This document shows positions 24,983 to 32,971 of a DNA stretch of 64,000 nucleotides, piece after piece (position 1 is the stretch's first letter; every line of letters starts with the position of its first letter). The stretch comes from Rhizobium sp. 9140. GTDB lineage: Bacteria > Pseudomonadota > Alphaproteobacteria > Rhizobiales > Rhizobiaceae. The stretch is from assembly GCF_900067135.1 (NCBI RefSeq), contig NZ_FJUR01000006.1:1-64000 (forward strand). The letters are read 5' to 3'. Below the pieces are notes generated by a model. That model had not been told where the DNA came from and did not search any database. It was given only the letters and a program-made list of their open reading frames with translations. Position numbers and translations under genes: made by a program.

Positions 24983-25963
24983 CTACTCGACAAATTCGAC
25001 CATGACGCCCGGCTTGACCATGCCGGCCAGTTCCTCGACGTCCCAGTTGGCCAGCCGAACACATCCATGCGATCCGACCTTCCCGATCAGCTCCGGTACT
25101 GGCGTGCCGTGAATGCCGTAGGTAGGCTCTGTCAGGTCGATCCAGACTGTCCCGACAGGACCATTCGGCCCGCTCGGCAGTTCAAGGATCTTCTTGTTGT
25201 TGCCCTGCTGGAAATTGATCTTCGGATTGTAGGTGTACGTCGGCATTCGCGACACGCCCTTAACCTTGTGAGTACCGGTTGGTGAGGGACTGTCCTCACT
25301 GCCAATTGTCGCTGGATAGACCGCGAGCAGCGAGCTGTCTTCGGCAAAAGCGAAAACCTGCGCCAGTGTGCGATGAACCTCGATCCGCTTGACCGATCCG
25401 GTCCTGGCAGCGCCGGGAATGGCGACAGCGATCGTTTCGCCCGGCTTGAAGGCCGCCGTCGGATCGAGGGCCTTGATCAGCGCGATATGCATGTGGAAAC
25501 GTTCGGCCAGCTTCTCGGCAATGCTGGTATAGCCGAGATGCTCCATGATCGCCTGCTCGGCATAGTCTTTTGGAATGCTCTCGACGATATCCTCTCCGTC
25601 TTCTTGCGTGATGGCATAGGCCTGGATGGCCGGGGCATCATCGGTCAAACGGCCCAGTACGTCGGGATCGAGCTTCCCATCCACTGGCAGACCCTGAAGC
25701 ATCTCGAAACCGGCAATCGCTTTCGTCAGGTTGTCGCCTAAATAACCGTCGATGACGCCCGGCGATGAACCAGCCCGGTCGAGCAGGACCTGCAGATGCA
25801 CGATGGCGGGATTGGGCTCGGTCTGTTTTTCCGCCGGCGCCTCGATCGGAAGGGACGCGATCGCCGTGGTATTGACGGTTTGTGCGTCGATCGGCGCTGC
25901 AAAGGCTGGGGAACAGAGCGTTAGAGCGGCGGTCAGTGAAAAGTGCCGAAAGGCATTCTGCAT
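24983..25963 (-). CDS. L,D-transpeptidase with peptidoglycan-binding domain
   Basis: 326 residues from ATG 25963, which begins a signal peptide (MQNAFRHFSLTAALTLCSPA, cleavage probably after AFA). A peptidoglycan-binding-like domain follows (LQVLLDRAGSSPGVIDGYLG near residue 58). The C-terminal YkuD domain has the catalytic motif SHGCVRL near residue 297 with the upstream HGTPVPE, so His and Cys are present. The enzyme forms 3-3 cross-links or attaches proteins to peptidoglycan in the periplasm. A longer frame upstream lacks support. No EcfG motif was found directly upstream. Confidence 0.9.
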   Translation of the reverse strand: MQNAFRHFSLTAALTLCSPAFAAPIDAQTVNTTAIASLPIEAPAEKQTEPNPAIVHLQVLLDRAGSSPGVIDGYLGDNLTKAIAGFEMLQGLPVDGKLDPDVLGRLTDDAPAIQAYAITQEDGEDIVESIPKDYAEQAIMEHLGYTSIAEKLAERFHMHIALIKALDPTAAFKPGETIAVAIPGAARTGSVKRIEVHRTLAQVFAFAEDSSLLAVYPATIGSEDSPSPTGTHKVKGVSRMPTYTYNPKINFQQGNNKKILELPSGPNGPVGTVWIDLTEPTYGIHGTPVPELIGKVGSHGCVRLANWDVEELAGMVKPGVMVEFVE

Positions 25964-26040
25964 GGAGGCTACCGATAAATTAGGGAGAGACTCTCCACCC
26001 GGTGGATGGAGAGGATTCATTGGAGAAAGATCAAGCAAGG

Positions 26041-26073
26041 AAGAAGGCCGCCGTTTCCGGCGGCCTTCTTCTT
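26041..26073. terminator. Strong rho-independent terminator, bidirectional
   Basis: AAGAAGGCCGCCG, a TTTC loop, then CGGCGGCCTTCTT: a perfect 13 bp stem. It lies one base past the stop of the PhnA-like gene and separates it from the L,D-transpeptidase gene. Confidence 0.85.
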
Positions 26074-26074
26074 G

Positions 26075-26986
26075 TTAAATCGTGCGGCGAGTGGTGGTTT
26101 CCGCCAGAAGCAACGCCTTCTTCGTGCCGTAGGAACCGCCGAACCAGGCCGCCACAGCCCCGAGCAGGAGGGCGAAGAAGCCCAGGATCGCGCCGGCCGA
26201 CACTGCCTTGGTGGCCGTCTGCGCCGCCTCGAGCGCCTGCTGCTTGGCCGCAGCAACATTGTCGCGATAGGTCTTCTCGTACTGCTCGACCTGGGTGCGG
26301 GCCTGATCGACCGGGATGTTCTGTGCCTTGGCGATCGCATCAGCGGCGCGATTGCGGGCATCTGCGGCCTTTGCCTGGTCACCGGTCACCGCGGCCTGGA
26401 CCGCCGAAACGGCTGCATCACGCAGGGCTGCCGGATCGTTGCCGCCAGACGCGTCACGGATCTGTTGCTCGATCCCGGCCATCGGGTTTGCAGAAGTCGC
26501 AAGGGCAGGGGCCGCCGACGTGGCAGCGGTCGCGGCCGTCTGGCCGACACCGCCGACAATGCTCGACAGACCGCTGAACGCGCCGCCGATGAGGGCACCG
26601 ACCGACGTGGTCAGCAGGTAGAGGATGACAAGAGTGGTGACAGCCCAGGTGGTTACGCCCTGATACCCGCCGGTCGAGCGGCTCGGACGTCCGGAAAGGC
26701 GGCTGGCGGCATAACCGCCGACGAAGGAAGCAATAATGCCGGCCACAACGAACCACGCGCCACCGGCCATGGAAAAGGTGCTTGCATTCGGGTTATCATA
26801 GGTTGCGGGATCGATCACGGCGGCGCCGATGCCCACTCCCAGAAGATTGAGGAGGAACTGGACGGCAAGCGCCAGGACGACCCCGGCGAAGATCGCGCCC
26901 CAAGACACCTTGTGCAATGTGGCTGTAAGGGAGGGGTCGACATAAGCCGCTTCGCGCGACACGTGGACGGAGACAGGTTCGGTCAT
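26075..26986 (-). CDS. PhnA-like rhizobial membrane protein
   Basis: 303 residues with four hydrophobic segments: VSWGAIFAGVVLALAVQFLL near residue 28, a Gly/Ala-rich one near 75, TTWAVTTLVILYLLTTSVGA near 112, and AGAILGFFALLLGAVAAWFG near 270. The region between the third and fourth is an Ala-rich amphipathic helix (about residues 160-260). It resembles proteins annotated as PhnA-like in rhizobia, with no link to phosphonate metabolism shown. An EcfG-type promoter lies 40-64 bases upstream of the ATG, and a perfect terminator follows the stop, so it is a single-gene stress unit. Confidence 0.78.
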   Translation of the reverse strand: MTEPVSVHVSREAAYVDPSLTATLHKVSWGAIFAGVVLALAVQFLLNLLGVGIGAAVIDPATYDNPNASTFSMAGGAWFVVAGIIASFVGGYAASRLSGRPSRSTGGYQGVTTWAVTTLVILYLLTTSVGALIGGAFSGLSSIVGGVGQTAATAATSAAPALATSANPMAGIEQQIRDASGGNDPAALRDAAVSAVQAAVTGDQAKAADARNRAADAIAKAQNIPVDQARTQVEQYEKTYRDNVAAAKQQALEAAQTATKAVSAGAILGFFALLLGAVAAWFGGSYGTKKALLLAETTTRRTI

Positions 26987-27025
26987 GGTGCATCCTTTTC
27001 ATCACGGGAACGTGAGTGCCACACT

Positions 27026-27050
27026 AACGCCGCAATTGAAGATCGGTTCC
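27026..27050 (-). promoter_or_regulatory. EcfG-type promoter for the PhnA-like gene
   Basis: On the minus strand: GGAAC (27050-27046), 16 bases, CGTT (27029-27026), a perfect match to the EcfG consensus. Confidence 0.8.
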
Positions 27051-27059
27051 CGTGTCACA

Positions 27060-27092
27060 AGAGAAAAAAAAGACCGGCGATGGGATCGCCGG
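27060..27092 (-). terminator. Rho-independent terminator after the ysnF pair
   Basis: On the minus strand CCGGCGAT-CCC-ATCGCCGG followed by TCTTTTTTTTCTC. It lies 38 bases past the stop of the first ysnF-like gene. Confidence 0.85.
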
Positions 27093-27129
27093 CCTCGAAC
27101 TGCAGCTTCATCAAACGAAGAGCCTTCCA

Positions 27130-27984
27130 TTAGTCCTTGCGGACAATACGGTCGGATCGTTCATCTTCGACTTCCACCTCCGTGCGGCGGACGCTGTCGC
27201 TGATGGTCTCCTCGCGCTGTTCGGCCGTTTTGCGCAGAGCAATCTCTTCGACAACGCGCGCATCCTTCGAGACGATCGCCTCCTCATGATGCTCCTCGGC
27301 CTCGATCGTACGGTCGACGAAGGCGTTCTCCGTTTCGGTTACCGGACGGTCGACCGTGCGGCGCTCGATGCTGACGTTCTCGTCGCGCAGCGATACCTGT
27401 TCACTGACAGGATTTTCGACCACGTAAGAACGGACACGCACGCGGCCATGGTTGAGGTCGCGCTTGGCGACGCGAAGCTTTTCCTCGACCACCGGGATAA
27501 CCTCTTCACGGCCGGCGTCCAGAGCTGCCGTTCCGGTTGCGCTGGCACGATTGGCGGAGGCGCCATACGAACTCACGGTCTCCTGCTGGTTCCAGCCTTC
27601 CGAGCGCCAGCTCTCGGCGCGCTGATCGAGATCGATGCTGCCCTCGTCATCGAGGATATCGATAACCTTGTCATAAGAGGCGGCGGTGACGTTGCTGACC
27701 GTCACAAGATAGCCACCGCGGCGAAGACCTTCGGAATAGACGGCGCGGTCCTCGTCGGGAAAGAAGAAGTCTTCCAGCTTCTCCCAGAAGCCCTTGTGCT
27801 CGGAGGCAACTTCAGTCGAGGTTGTAGACTCCTTGCCGGCGACGACGCGAATGCCGTCGCGGGCAATCCCGTCTTTGACAAGGCGTTCGACGGCAGCATC
27901 CGCATCGCTGCGGTTTTCGAAGAAGGCCGTCACCGTGTTCGATGACGAGGCGCCGTATGACGATGTGGTTTCGCTGTCGATCAT
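27130..27984 (-). CDS. YsnF/AvaK-type stress protein (DUF2382) with N-terminal general-stress domain
   Basis: 284 residues. The N-terminal half (TVTAFFENRSDADAAVERLV near residue 17, and GGYLVTVSNVTAASYDKVID near 88) resembles the heat-induced stress domain often fused to DUF2382. The C-terminal half is DUF2382: PVVEEKLRVAKRDLNHGRVR near 165 and the repeated E-x-V-x-V-E-R-R pattern (LRDENVSIERRTVDRPVTET). It is very acidic and probably cytoplasmic. An AAAAGGAGAAACTC ribosome site precedes ATG 27984. It lies 32 bases downstream of a second DUF2382 gene and shares its EcfG promoter. Confidence 0.88.
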   Translation of the reverse strand: MIDSETTSSYGASSSNTVTAFFENRSDADAAVERLVKDGIARDGIRVVAGKESTTSTEVASEHKGFWEKLEDFFFPDEDRAVYSEGLRRGGYLVTVSNVTAASYDKVIDILDDEGSIDLDQRAESWRSEGWNQQETVSSYGASANRASATGTAALDAGREEVIPVVEEKLRVAKRDLNHGRVRVRSYVVENPVSEQVSLRDENVSIERRTVDRPVTETENAFVDRTIEAEEHHEEAIVSKDARVVEEIALRKTAEQREETISDSVRRTEVEVEDERSDRIVRKD

Positions 27985-28016
27985 GAGTTTCTCCTTTTCT
28001 CGGATTGATAATTAGC

Positions 28017-28388
28017 TCAGGGCTCGTCGCGCTCGATGCTGGCACGTTGCTTGCGCAGTTCGACCGGAATGGAAACGTCCTCGGTGGTGGCGACGCGGCG
28101 GATATGGATCTCTTCGACCAGCATCAGACGCTTCTCGACAACGAGAACCTCCTCCATCACAGGTACAATGGTCACGTCACCGTCCGTGCGAACACCCGGC
28201 GCTTCTGAGACTTCACGTCCGATTGCCACACGCGTCACCTCGACATTCTCGCTGTCGAGGCGTGCTTCCGCTGCTTCTGTGACAAACTCGGTTTTGGTGC
28301 TCACGCGAACGCGGCCGTCGCTCACGGCGCGCTTGTCGATGACAAGCTGTTCTTCGATCAGCGATAGTTTCTTGTCAGGCTCGGCCAT
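28017..28388 (-). CDS. YsnF/AvaK-type stress protein (DUF2382 only)
   Basis: 123 residues from ATG 28388 (MAEPDKKLSLIEEQLVIDKR). The protein is a single DUF2382 domain with VIDKRAVSDGRVRVSTKTEF and IVPVMEEVLVVEKRLMLVEE. An open frame continues 60 codons upstream with a hydrophobic stretch, but an EcfG promoter at 28420-28444 lies inside that extension, so 28388 is the better start. It is the first gene of a two-gene stress operon. Confidence 0.85.
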   Translation of the reverse strand: MAEPDKKLSLIEEQLVIDKRAVSDGRVRVSTKTEFVTEAAEARLDSENVEVTRVAIGREVSEAPGVRTDGDVTIVPVMEEVLVVEKRLMLVEEIHIRRVATTEDVSIPVELRKQRASIERDEP

Positions 28389-28419
28389 GCGGGTTCCAGA
28401 TCGTTTGTGACCAGCATTG

Positions 28420-28444
28420 AACGAGCGAAGTCCAACCTTGTTCC
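28420..28444 (-). promoter_or_regulatory. EcfG-type promoter for the ysnF pair
   Basis: On the minus strand: GGAAC (28444-28440), 16 bases, CGTT (28423-28420), 32 bases upstream of the start codon at 28388. It is the third perfect EcfG motif within 4 kb. Confidence 0.82.
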
Positions 28445-28599
28445 TACCAGTTAGTAAGATCTCGAAGGTGAACGGCGTGGTCGGCGGTCCAAATCCTTTC
28501 AAGGCGTAGACGACCGCTATCGCACAGAGAAAGGCCACGGCAACAATCCCATCCGGCCAGAACATCAACTATCAAGACGACGAGGGTTGCGGGAAGATG

Positions 28600-28631
28600 C
28601 GGGGGCGCCGGTGGATCCGGCGCCCTTTTTG
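28600..28631 (+). terminator. Rho-independent terminator-like hairpin
   Basis: GGGCGCCGG-TGGAT-CCGGCGCCC followed by TTTTT on the plus strand. No plus-strand gene is recognised immediately upstream, so it may be left over from a rearranged transcription unit. Confidence 0.7.
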
Positions 28632-28677
28632 CTTTACGACAGGTGATGCGGCTTGGTGAGGCCGTAGCCGCAATGCG

Positions 28678-29376
28678 TTGCTGGGAAGAGAGACACCAGA
28701 ACACGTTGCCGCTCTGGAAGACCTCCTGCGCGTTACCGGGGGACTTGTAGCAGCTTCGGAAGCGGTTGCCGCAGCCACATGGGAATACCGATACGTGCCA
28801 ATGAATTTGCGTATACAAGCCGGCGGGCTTGGAGATGCGGGGAACTCGATGAGTATCATTTCCCGCAACTATGGCATCCTTATGCAGTCTATCGAGCAAA
28901 TGCTGGATCTGTTCCGTGAAGCTGTAGAGGGAATGACAGATGCCATTACTTTCGGTGCCTTCCGTGACTGTGCTGCACAAATCCAGAAAGAGATGGCTGA
29001 GGTTTTCTCGCAGGAGCGGGCTGGCGACGCTATTGTAGCGGAGATCAGCCGGCTACAAGAGCTAAGAGATCGTCAGTTAAACGATGCGGCATCAAGGTTA
29101 GGTGTCATTCAGGACTGCGCTCAACGGTTCTTTGCTGCCAAGGACGACATGGACCACCTGACCTCCGGCCTAGCCGCGATCAAAGTGATGGGAAAGGTGG
29201 AGGGCGCCAGAATCTCTGATGGACAGTTTGGGGCGCTGATCAATGACCTGGAATGTTATCAGCAGGCTATGTCCCGAGGCTTGGCTGAAATAGGACAAGT
29301 CAACAACTTCGTCAGGATCCAAATCAGGTATTTGCAGCCTAATACACTAGCACCGATGCATGTGTCATTGTCCTGA
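28678..29376 (+). CDS. Helical protein of unknown function, distantly like chemoreceptor cytoplasmic segments
   Basis: Up to 232 residues from a TTG at 28678; an internal ATG at 28801 (MNLRIQAGGLGDAGNSMSII) gives 191. The protein is almost all helical with heptad-like spacing (LMQSIEQMLDLFREAVEGMT, SRLQELRDRQLNDAASRLGV). The opening resembles a middle segment of chemotaxis-related rhizobial proteins, so it may be N-terminally truncated. No ribosome site stands out before the TTG and a terminator lies just upstream, suggesting a displaced 3' gene fragment. Confidence 0.45.
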   Translation: MLGRETPEHVAALEDLLRVTGGLVAASEAVAAATWEYRYVPMNLRIQAGGLGDAGNSMSIISRNYGILMQSIEQMLDLFREAVEGMTDAITFGAFRDCAAQIQKEMAEVFSQERAGDAIVAEISRLQELRDRQLNDAASRLGVIQDCAQRFFAAKDDMDHLTSGLAAIKVMGKVEGARISDGQFGALINDLECYQQAMSRGLAEIGQVNNFVRIQIRYLQPNTLAPMHVSLS

Positions 29377-29521
29377 CTGTGCGTACAGTTTCTCGGCGCA
29401 TGGCACATCCACAATATAGGCGTCATCTCGCGTTTTTCCTTAAGAGCATTAGGGTCCATGATGGATGAAGTCGCATTTGGTTCCATAATTAGACGCCTTG
29501 CTGGGGCGATGTCGCCCTCGA

Positions 29522-30076
29522 CTAGGAGGATGCGACTTCTCTAAGCGCACGATACACGCTCGCCCGGCCTATGCTCAGCCTCTTTGCAATATCTGTTGGC
29601 CCGATTCCTTCGGATCTAAGACGGCAGATCTCGGCAACATCGACGTGGGGCTTCCTTCCTTTATAGACCCCTCTGTGCTTGGCAGCAGCGATGCCTTCCA
29701 TCTGTCGCTCTCTGCGAAGGTTCGTCTCGAACTCAGCAAACACGCCGAGCATATCAAGGAAAGCTTTGCCGGCCGCTGAGCTGGTGTCGATCGGCTGTTC
29801 GGTCGCTTTTAGCGTCACCCCTTTTTGCTTGAGCAGCCGTACGATGTCCTGCAGATCCCCAACTGACCGCGCTAACCGATCGACCCGCGTCACGACCAGG
29901 CTGTCTCCGTCGCGCATGAATTCCAGGAGCGTATTGAGCTCCTTCCGATCCTGTTTGGTCGATCCAGATTTCTTTTCCGCCCGGATGACCGTGCACCCGG
30001 CCTCCTTCAGAGCCGCCTCTTGAATAGCAAGATCCTGATCGATCGTGCTGACCCGCGCATACCCGTAAACAGCCAT
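29522..30076 (-). CDS. Serine recombinase (resolvase/invertase family)
   Basis: 184 residues from ATG 30076. The N-terminal catalytic domain starts MAVYGYARVSTIDQDLAIQE with the nucleophile Ser10 and the conserved arginines in VVTRVDRLARSVGDLQDIV. The C-terminal helix-turn-helix is IGPTDIAKRLSIGRASVYRA. Such enzymes resolve Tn3-type cointegrates or invert DNA. No partner transposase is nearby, but the upstream 100 bases carry four GTCTCA boxes that look like a resolution site, so this is probably a left-over resolution module. Confidence 0.9.
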   Translation of the reverse strand: MAVYGYARVSTIDQDLAIQEAALKEAGCTVIRAEKKSGSTKQDRKELNTLLEFMRDGDSLVVTRVDRLARSVGDLQDIVRLLKQKGVTLKATEQPIDTSSAAGKAFLDMLGVFAEFETNLRRERQMEGIAAAKHRGVYKGRKPHVDVAEICRLRSEGIGPTDIAKRLSIGRASVYRALREVASS

Positions 30077-30080
30077 GAAA

Positions 30081-30177
30081 CGTCTCAATAGGTTCTAGAC
30101 CTTCAATGAGTAGCGTCTCATAAAAGCAAAATCAACCCAAATGATACACTGATTGGCGTCTCACCGAGGTTGTCTCA
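30081..30177. promoter_or_regulatory. Candidate res site with four GTCTCA boxes
   Basis: GCGTCTCA or close variants occur at 30081-30087, 30113-30120, 30156-30163 and 30172-30177, directly upstream of the recombinase start. TGAG-TAGCG-TCTCA at the second box is partly palindromic. Repeated sub-sites next to the recombinase gene are the normal layout of resolvase targets. Confidence 0.55.
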
Positions 30178-30362
30178 AGAGGTATACCTAACCGGGAGTG
30201 GACGGCTTCGCGCCAACACCGGACATCAGTGTCCCCAGAGTCTATAGCTTGCGACGGTGCAGGCGCTCTAATTCATCCTTGACCTTCCCACGTTGGAAGC
30301 ACCAGCATCGGCAGCCTGGCAATCGATGCCAAGCGACCACCGACCATAATGGCACCCGAACA

Positions 30363-30376
30363 TTGATAAAGATCAA
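30363..30376. promoter_or_regulatory. FixK/FNR-type box
   Basis: TTGAT-AAAG-ATCAA matches the FNR/FixK consensus TTGATNNNNATCAA perfectly. It lies 48 bases upstream of the start codon of the small copper-cluster protein, a position fit for activation under low oxygen. Confidence 0.65.
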
Positions 30377-30423
30377 GGTGCGTAATGGGAGGCGTGGCAT
30401 GGTGAGATGACGGAGGATCGACA

Positions 30424-30768
30424 ATGCGCACGTTAGCACAGAGAGCGTTGGTATGGAGGCTGCTCGCGGCACTCCTTGCTGTTGCTCTCATGTTCAGTGC
30501 GCCGGTTACGCATGCGGCTCCCCAGACCTGCCTGGACGGACACCACCAGATGGTGGACGATGATCCGGGCGACGAGAATTCCAAGGCCCAGCATTCTCCC
30601 AAACAGAACTGTTGCAGCGTCATCTGCGTCTTCTGCCTCGCAGTCGTTGCACAACCAGCAGGATCGGCGCACTCGGTCCTGCTTCTGGCTAGGGTCTTGG
30701 ATGTCGCTGACGATGTCGCAGGCCACGACCCGTCTCCTGGCTTCGAACCCCCTCGATCCATTGGTTGA
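30424..30768 (+). CDS. Small secreted protein of a copper cluster (DUF2946-like)
   Basis: 114 residues with a signal peptide (ALVWRLLAALLAVALMFSAP, cleavage probably after THA) and a Cys/His-containing mature part (TCLDGHHQMVDDD, QNCCSVICVFCLAVV). The length, export signal and CC-x3-C-x2-C pattern resemble DUF2946-type proteins that sit next to copper-resistance genes. An ACGGAGGATCGACA ribosome site precedes ATG 30424. The multicopper oxidase gene follows after 71 bases, and a FixK/FNR-type box lies upstream. A metal-binding role is inferred. Confidence 0.65.
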   Translation: MRTLAQRALVWRLLAALLAVALMFSAPVTHAAPQTCLDGHHQMVDDDPGDENSKAQHSPKQNCCSVICVFCLAVVAQPAGSAHSVLLLARVLDVADDVAGHDPSPGFEPPRSIG

Positions 30769-30839
30769 TGAACTGCTCGCCGCTGGCGGGCCATTCCCAC
30801 CATTGGGCCGATCACGGCCAAGAAGATCGAGAGAACGTC

Positions 30840-32080
30840 ATGTTTCGTCGTCAATTTCTGAAGACGCTCGCCGTCAGTGCGGCAGCTATTTCACCCCTTG
30901 CACAGAAGTCCTGGGCGCTCACGAGCACAGGATTGCAGTCACCCATCGAACTCGCAGTCACCAAGCGCTCCATTGAAGTGAATGGCCGATCCGCCAGCGT
31001 CTTCGGTCTTGTTCAGGGCAGTGGACGGAGCGGCCTCGTCCTGGATGCGGAAGACGGCTTCAATGTCATCCTGTCCAACACCACGGATGAAGCGACGCTC
31101 ATTCACTGGCATGGGCTTACCCCTCCATGGGAGCTGGACGGTGTCCCCGACAATCCGGCAGCGCTCCTCACTGCAGGAGAGAAACGGCACTACCAGTTCG
31201 ATCTCGCAGGCGGCGGCACCCACTGGATGCACGCCCATACACTACAGGAACAAAGCCTGTTGGCGGCACCGCTGATCGTGCGGACGGCGGAGGACCGCGC
31301 TCGTGACGAGCAGGACGTCGTCATCCTTCTTCACGACTTCTCTTTCAAGTCGCCGGAGGAATTGCTGGCGGAACTGCAGCAAGGTTCCGCAATGGGCGGC
31401 GGACACGGTGGCGGCTCGATGCCGATGGATCACGGGAGCATGATGTCCAACATGGCGCAAATGCACGGCGGCGGCATGCCCATGGGTGGCATGGCGATGG
31501 GCGGCATGGGCATGGGCGGCATGGGCATGATGGACCTGAACGACATCGAGTATGATGCGTACCTCGCCAATGACCGCACGCTGGACGATCCGGAGATCGT
31601 GCAGGTCGAGAAGGGTGGCCGCGTTCGGCTACGCATCATCAATGGTGCAACGGCGACCGCCTTCACCATCGACACGGGAACCGTCGTGGGAAGTCTGGCC
31701 GCCGTCGATGGCATGGCCATCGAGCCCGTCACCGGCACCCGCTTCCCGATCAGCATGGGCCAGCGGTTGGATATCGTACTGCAACTCCCGCTGGGCACCG
31801 CGTCACTTCCGATCCTTGCCTTACGCGAAGGCTCCGAGGAGCAGACAGGCGTCATCCTCGCAACGGCGGACGCGACCATTTCGAAGGTTGCCACAAAAGC
31901 TTCTTCCGCCGGACCGGTCCTCGACCTTTCACTGGAGGCGATCCTCAAAGCGACGTCACCTCTGGACGAACGGCCCGCAACGAAGACCTATCCTCTGATC
32001 CTCTCCGGCAGCATGACCGGCTACTCATGGGGGATCAGCGGCGATGCGATGGCCGTCAATCCTGATGACAGGGTCCGCCT
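30840..32080 (+). pseudogene. Multicopper oxidase (copper-resistance type), truncated by IS21 copy C
   Basis: From ATG 30840 the protein starts with a twin-arginine signal (RRQFLKTLAVSAAAISPLA). The first cupredoxin domain has the copper ligands IHWHG near residue 87 and HWMHAH near 128. A Met/His/Gly-rich segment (residues 185-235, including MGGMAMGGMGMGG) resembles copper-loading regions of CueO/CopA-type oxidases. The gene is cut after about 413 codons, and the C-terminal domain with the type 1 site (H-C-H) is lost. The frame runs 57 codons into the IS and stops at 32252. The product would lack activity. Confidence 0.88.
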
Positions 32081-32212
32081 TGTCAACGGCGGAGTAAAAT
32101 CCTGCCACGCGGCGGCGCAAAAGTCGGCCACTTGTGGCGCGCGCATGAGACCGCCGGGAGGGCTTAGGCCCGAGCGGGGGTCTCATGCGCGCGTTGCGAT
32201 TTTCGAAGGGCG

Positions 32213-32971
32213 TCAGCCGGCCTTTCGGGCGCGGCTTTGGGCGAGACGATAGCTGTCGCCGTTCATCTCGAGGATGCTGACGTGATGGGTGATGCGGTCG
32301 AGCAAAGCGCCGGTCAGGCGCTCGGACCCCAAGGTTTCCGTCCATTCGTCAAAAGGAAGGTTGCTGGTGATCAGGGTCGCGCCTCGCTCGTATCGTTGCG
32401 AGATCAGCTCGAACAGCAATTCCGCGCCGGTCTTTGACAGCGGCACGAAGCCCAGTTCATCGATGATCAACAGCTGGTAGGCGGCCATCTGCTTCTGGAA
32501 CCGGATGAGACGCCGCTCGTCGCGCGCCTCCATCATCTCGCTGACCAGTGCGGCCGCTGTCGTGAACCCAACGGACAGGCCCTTCTGGCAGGCGGCCAGG
32601 CCGAGGCCGAGCGCCACATGGGTCTTGCCCGTGCCGCTGGGGCCGAGAGCGATAACGTTCTCCCTGCGCTCGATCCATTCGCAGCGCGCCAGTTCCAGCA
32701 CCTGCATCCTGTTCAGCTTTGGGATGGCGGCGAAGTCGAAACTGTCGAGGCTTTTGACGACCGGGAACCTGGCCGCCTTGATGCGACGCTCGACCTTGCG
32801 ACGGTCCCGTTCGATCATCTCCCGCTCGGCAAGCCGGGTGAGGTATCCGACATGATCGACGCCTTCGGTGGCGCACAGCCGGGCCAGCTTCTGGTACTCG
32901 CGCTGGAAACTCGGCAGCTTCAGGGTTTTGAGATAATGGGTGAGAAGGATCTCGGGTGCTTGGGTGTTCAT
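32213..32971 (-). CDS. istB: IS21 helper ATPase IstB (copy C)
   Basis: 252 residues, Walker A GPSGTGKTH and Walker B LLIIDELGF intact, with the Pro variant GFVPLSKTG. Start ATG 32971 overlaps the istA stop. Confidence 0.92.
   Translation of the reverse strand: MNTQAPEILLTHYLKTLKLPSFQREYQKLARLCATEGVDHVGYLTRLAEREMIERDRRKVERRIKAARFPVVKSLDSFDFAAIPKLNRMQVLELARCEWIERRENVIALGPSGTGKTHVALGLGLAACQKGLSVGFTTAAALVSEMMEARDERRLIRFQKQMAAYQLLIIDELGFVPLSKTGAELLFELISQRYERGATLITSNLPFDEWTETLGSERLTGALLDRITHHVSILEMNGDSYRLAQSRARKAG

Noticed and set aside
26006..27133. Long plus-strand frames across the PhnA-like gene
   Set aside because: The minus-strand gene has membrane helices, an EcfG promoter and a terminator; the plus frames are Arg/Gly-rich shadows.
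28389..28568. Longer start for the DUF2382 gene, adding a hydrophobic N-terminus
   Set aside because: An EcfG promoter at 28420-28444 lies inside the proposed extension, so the shorter start is favoured.
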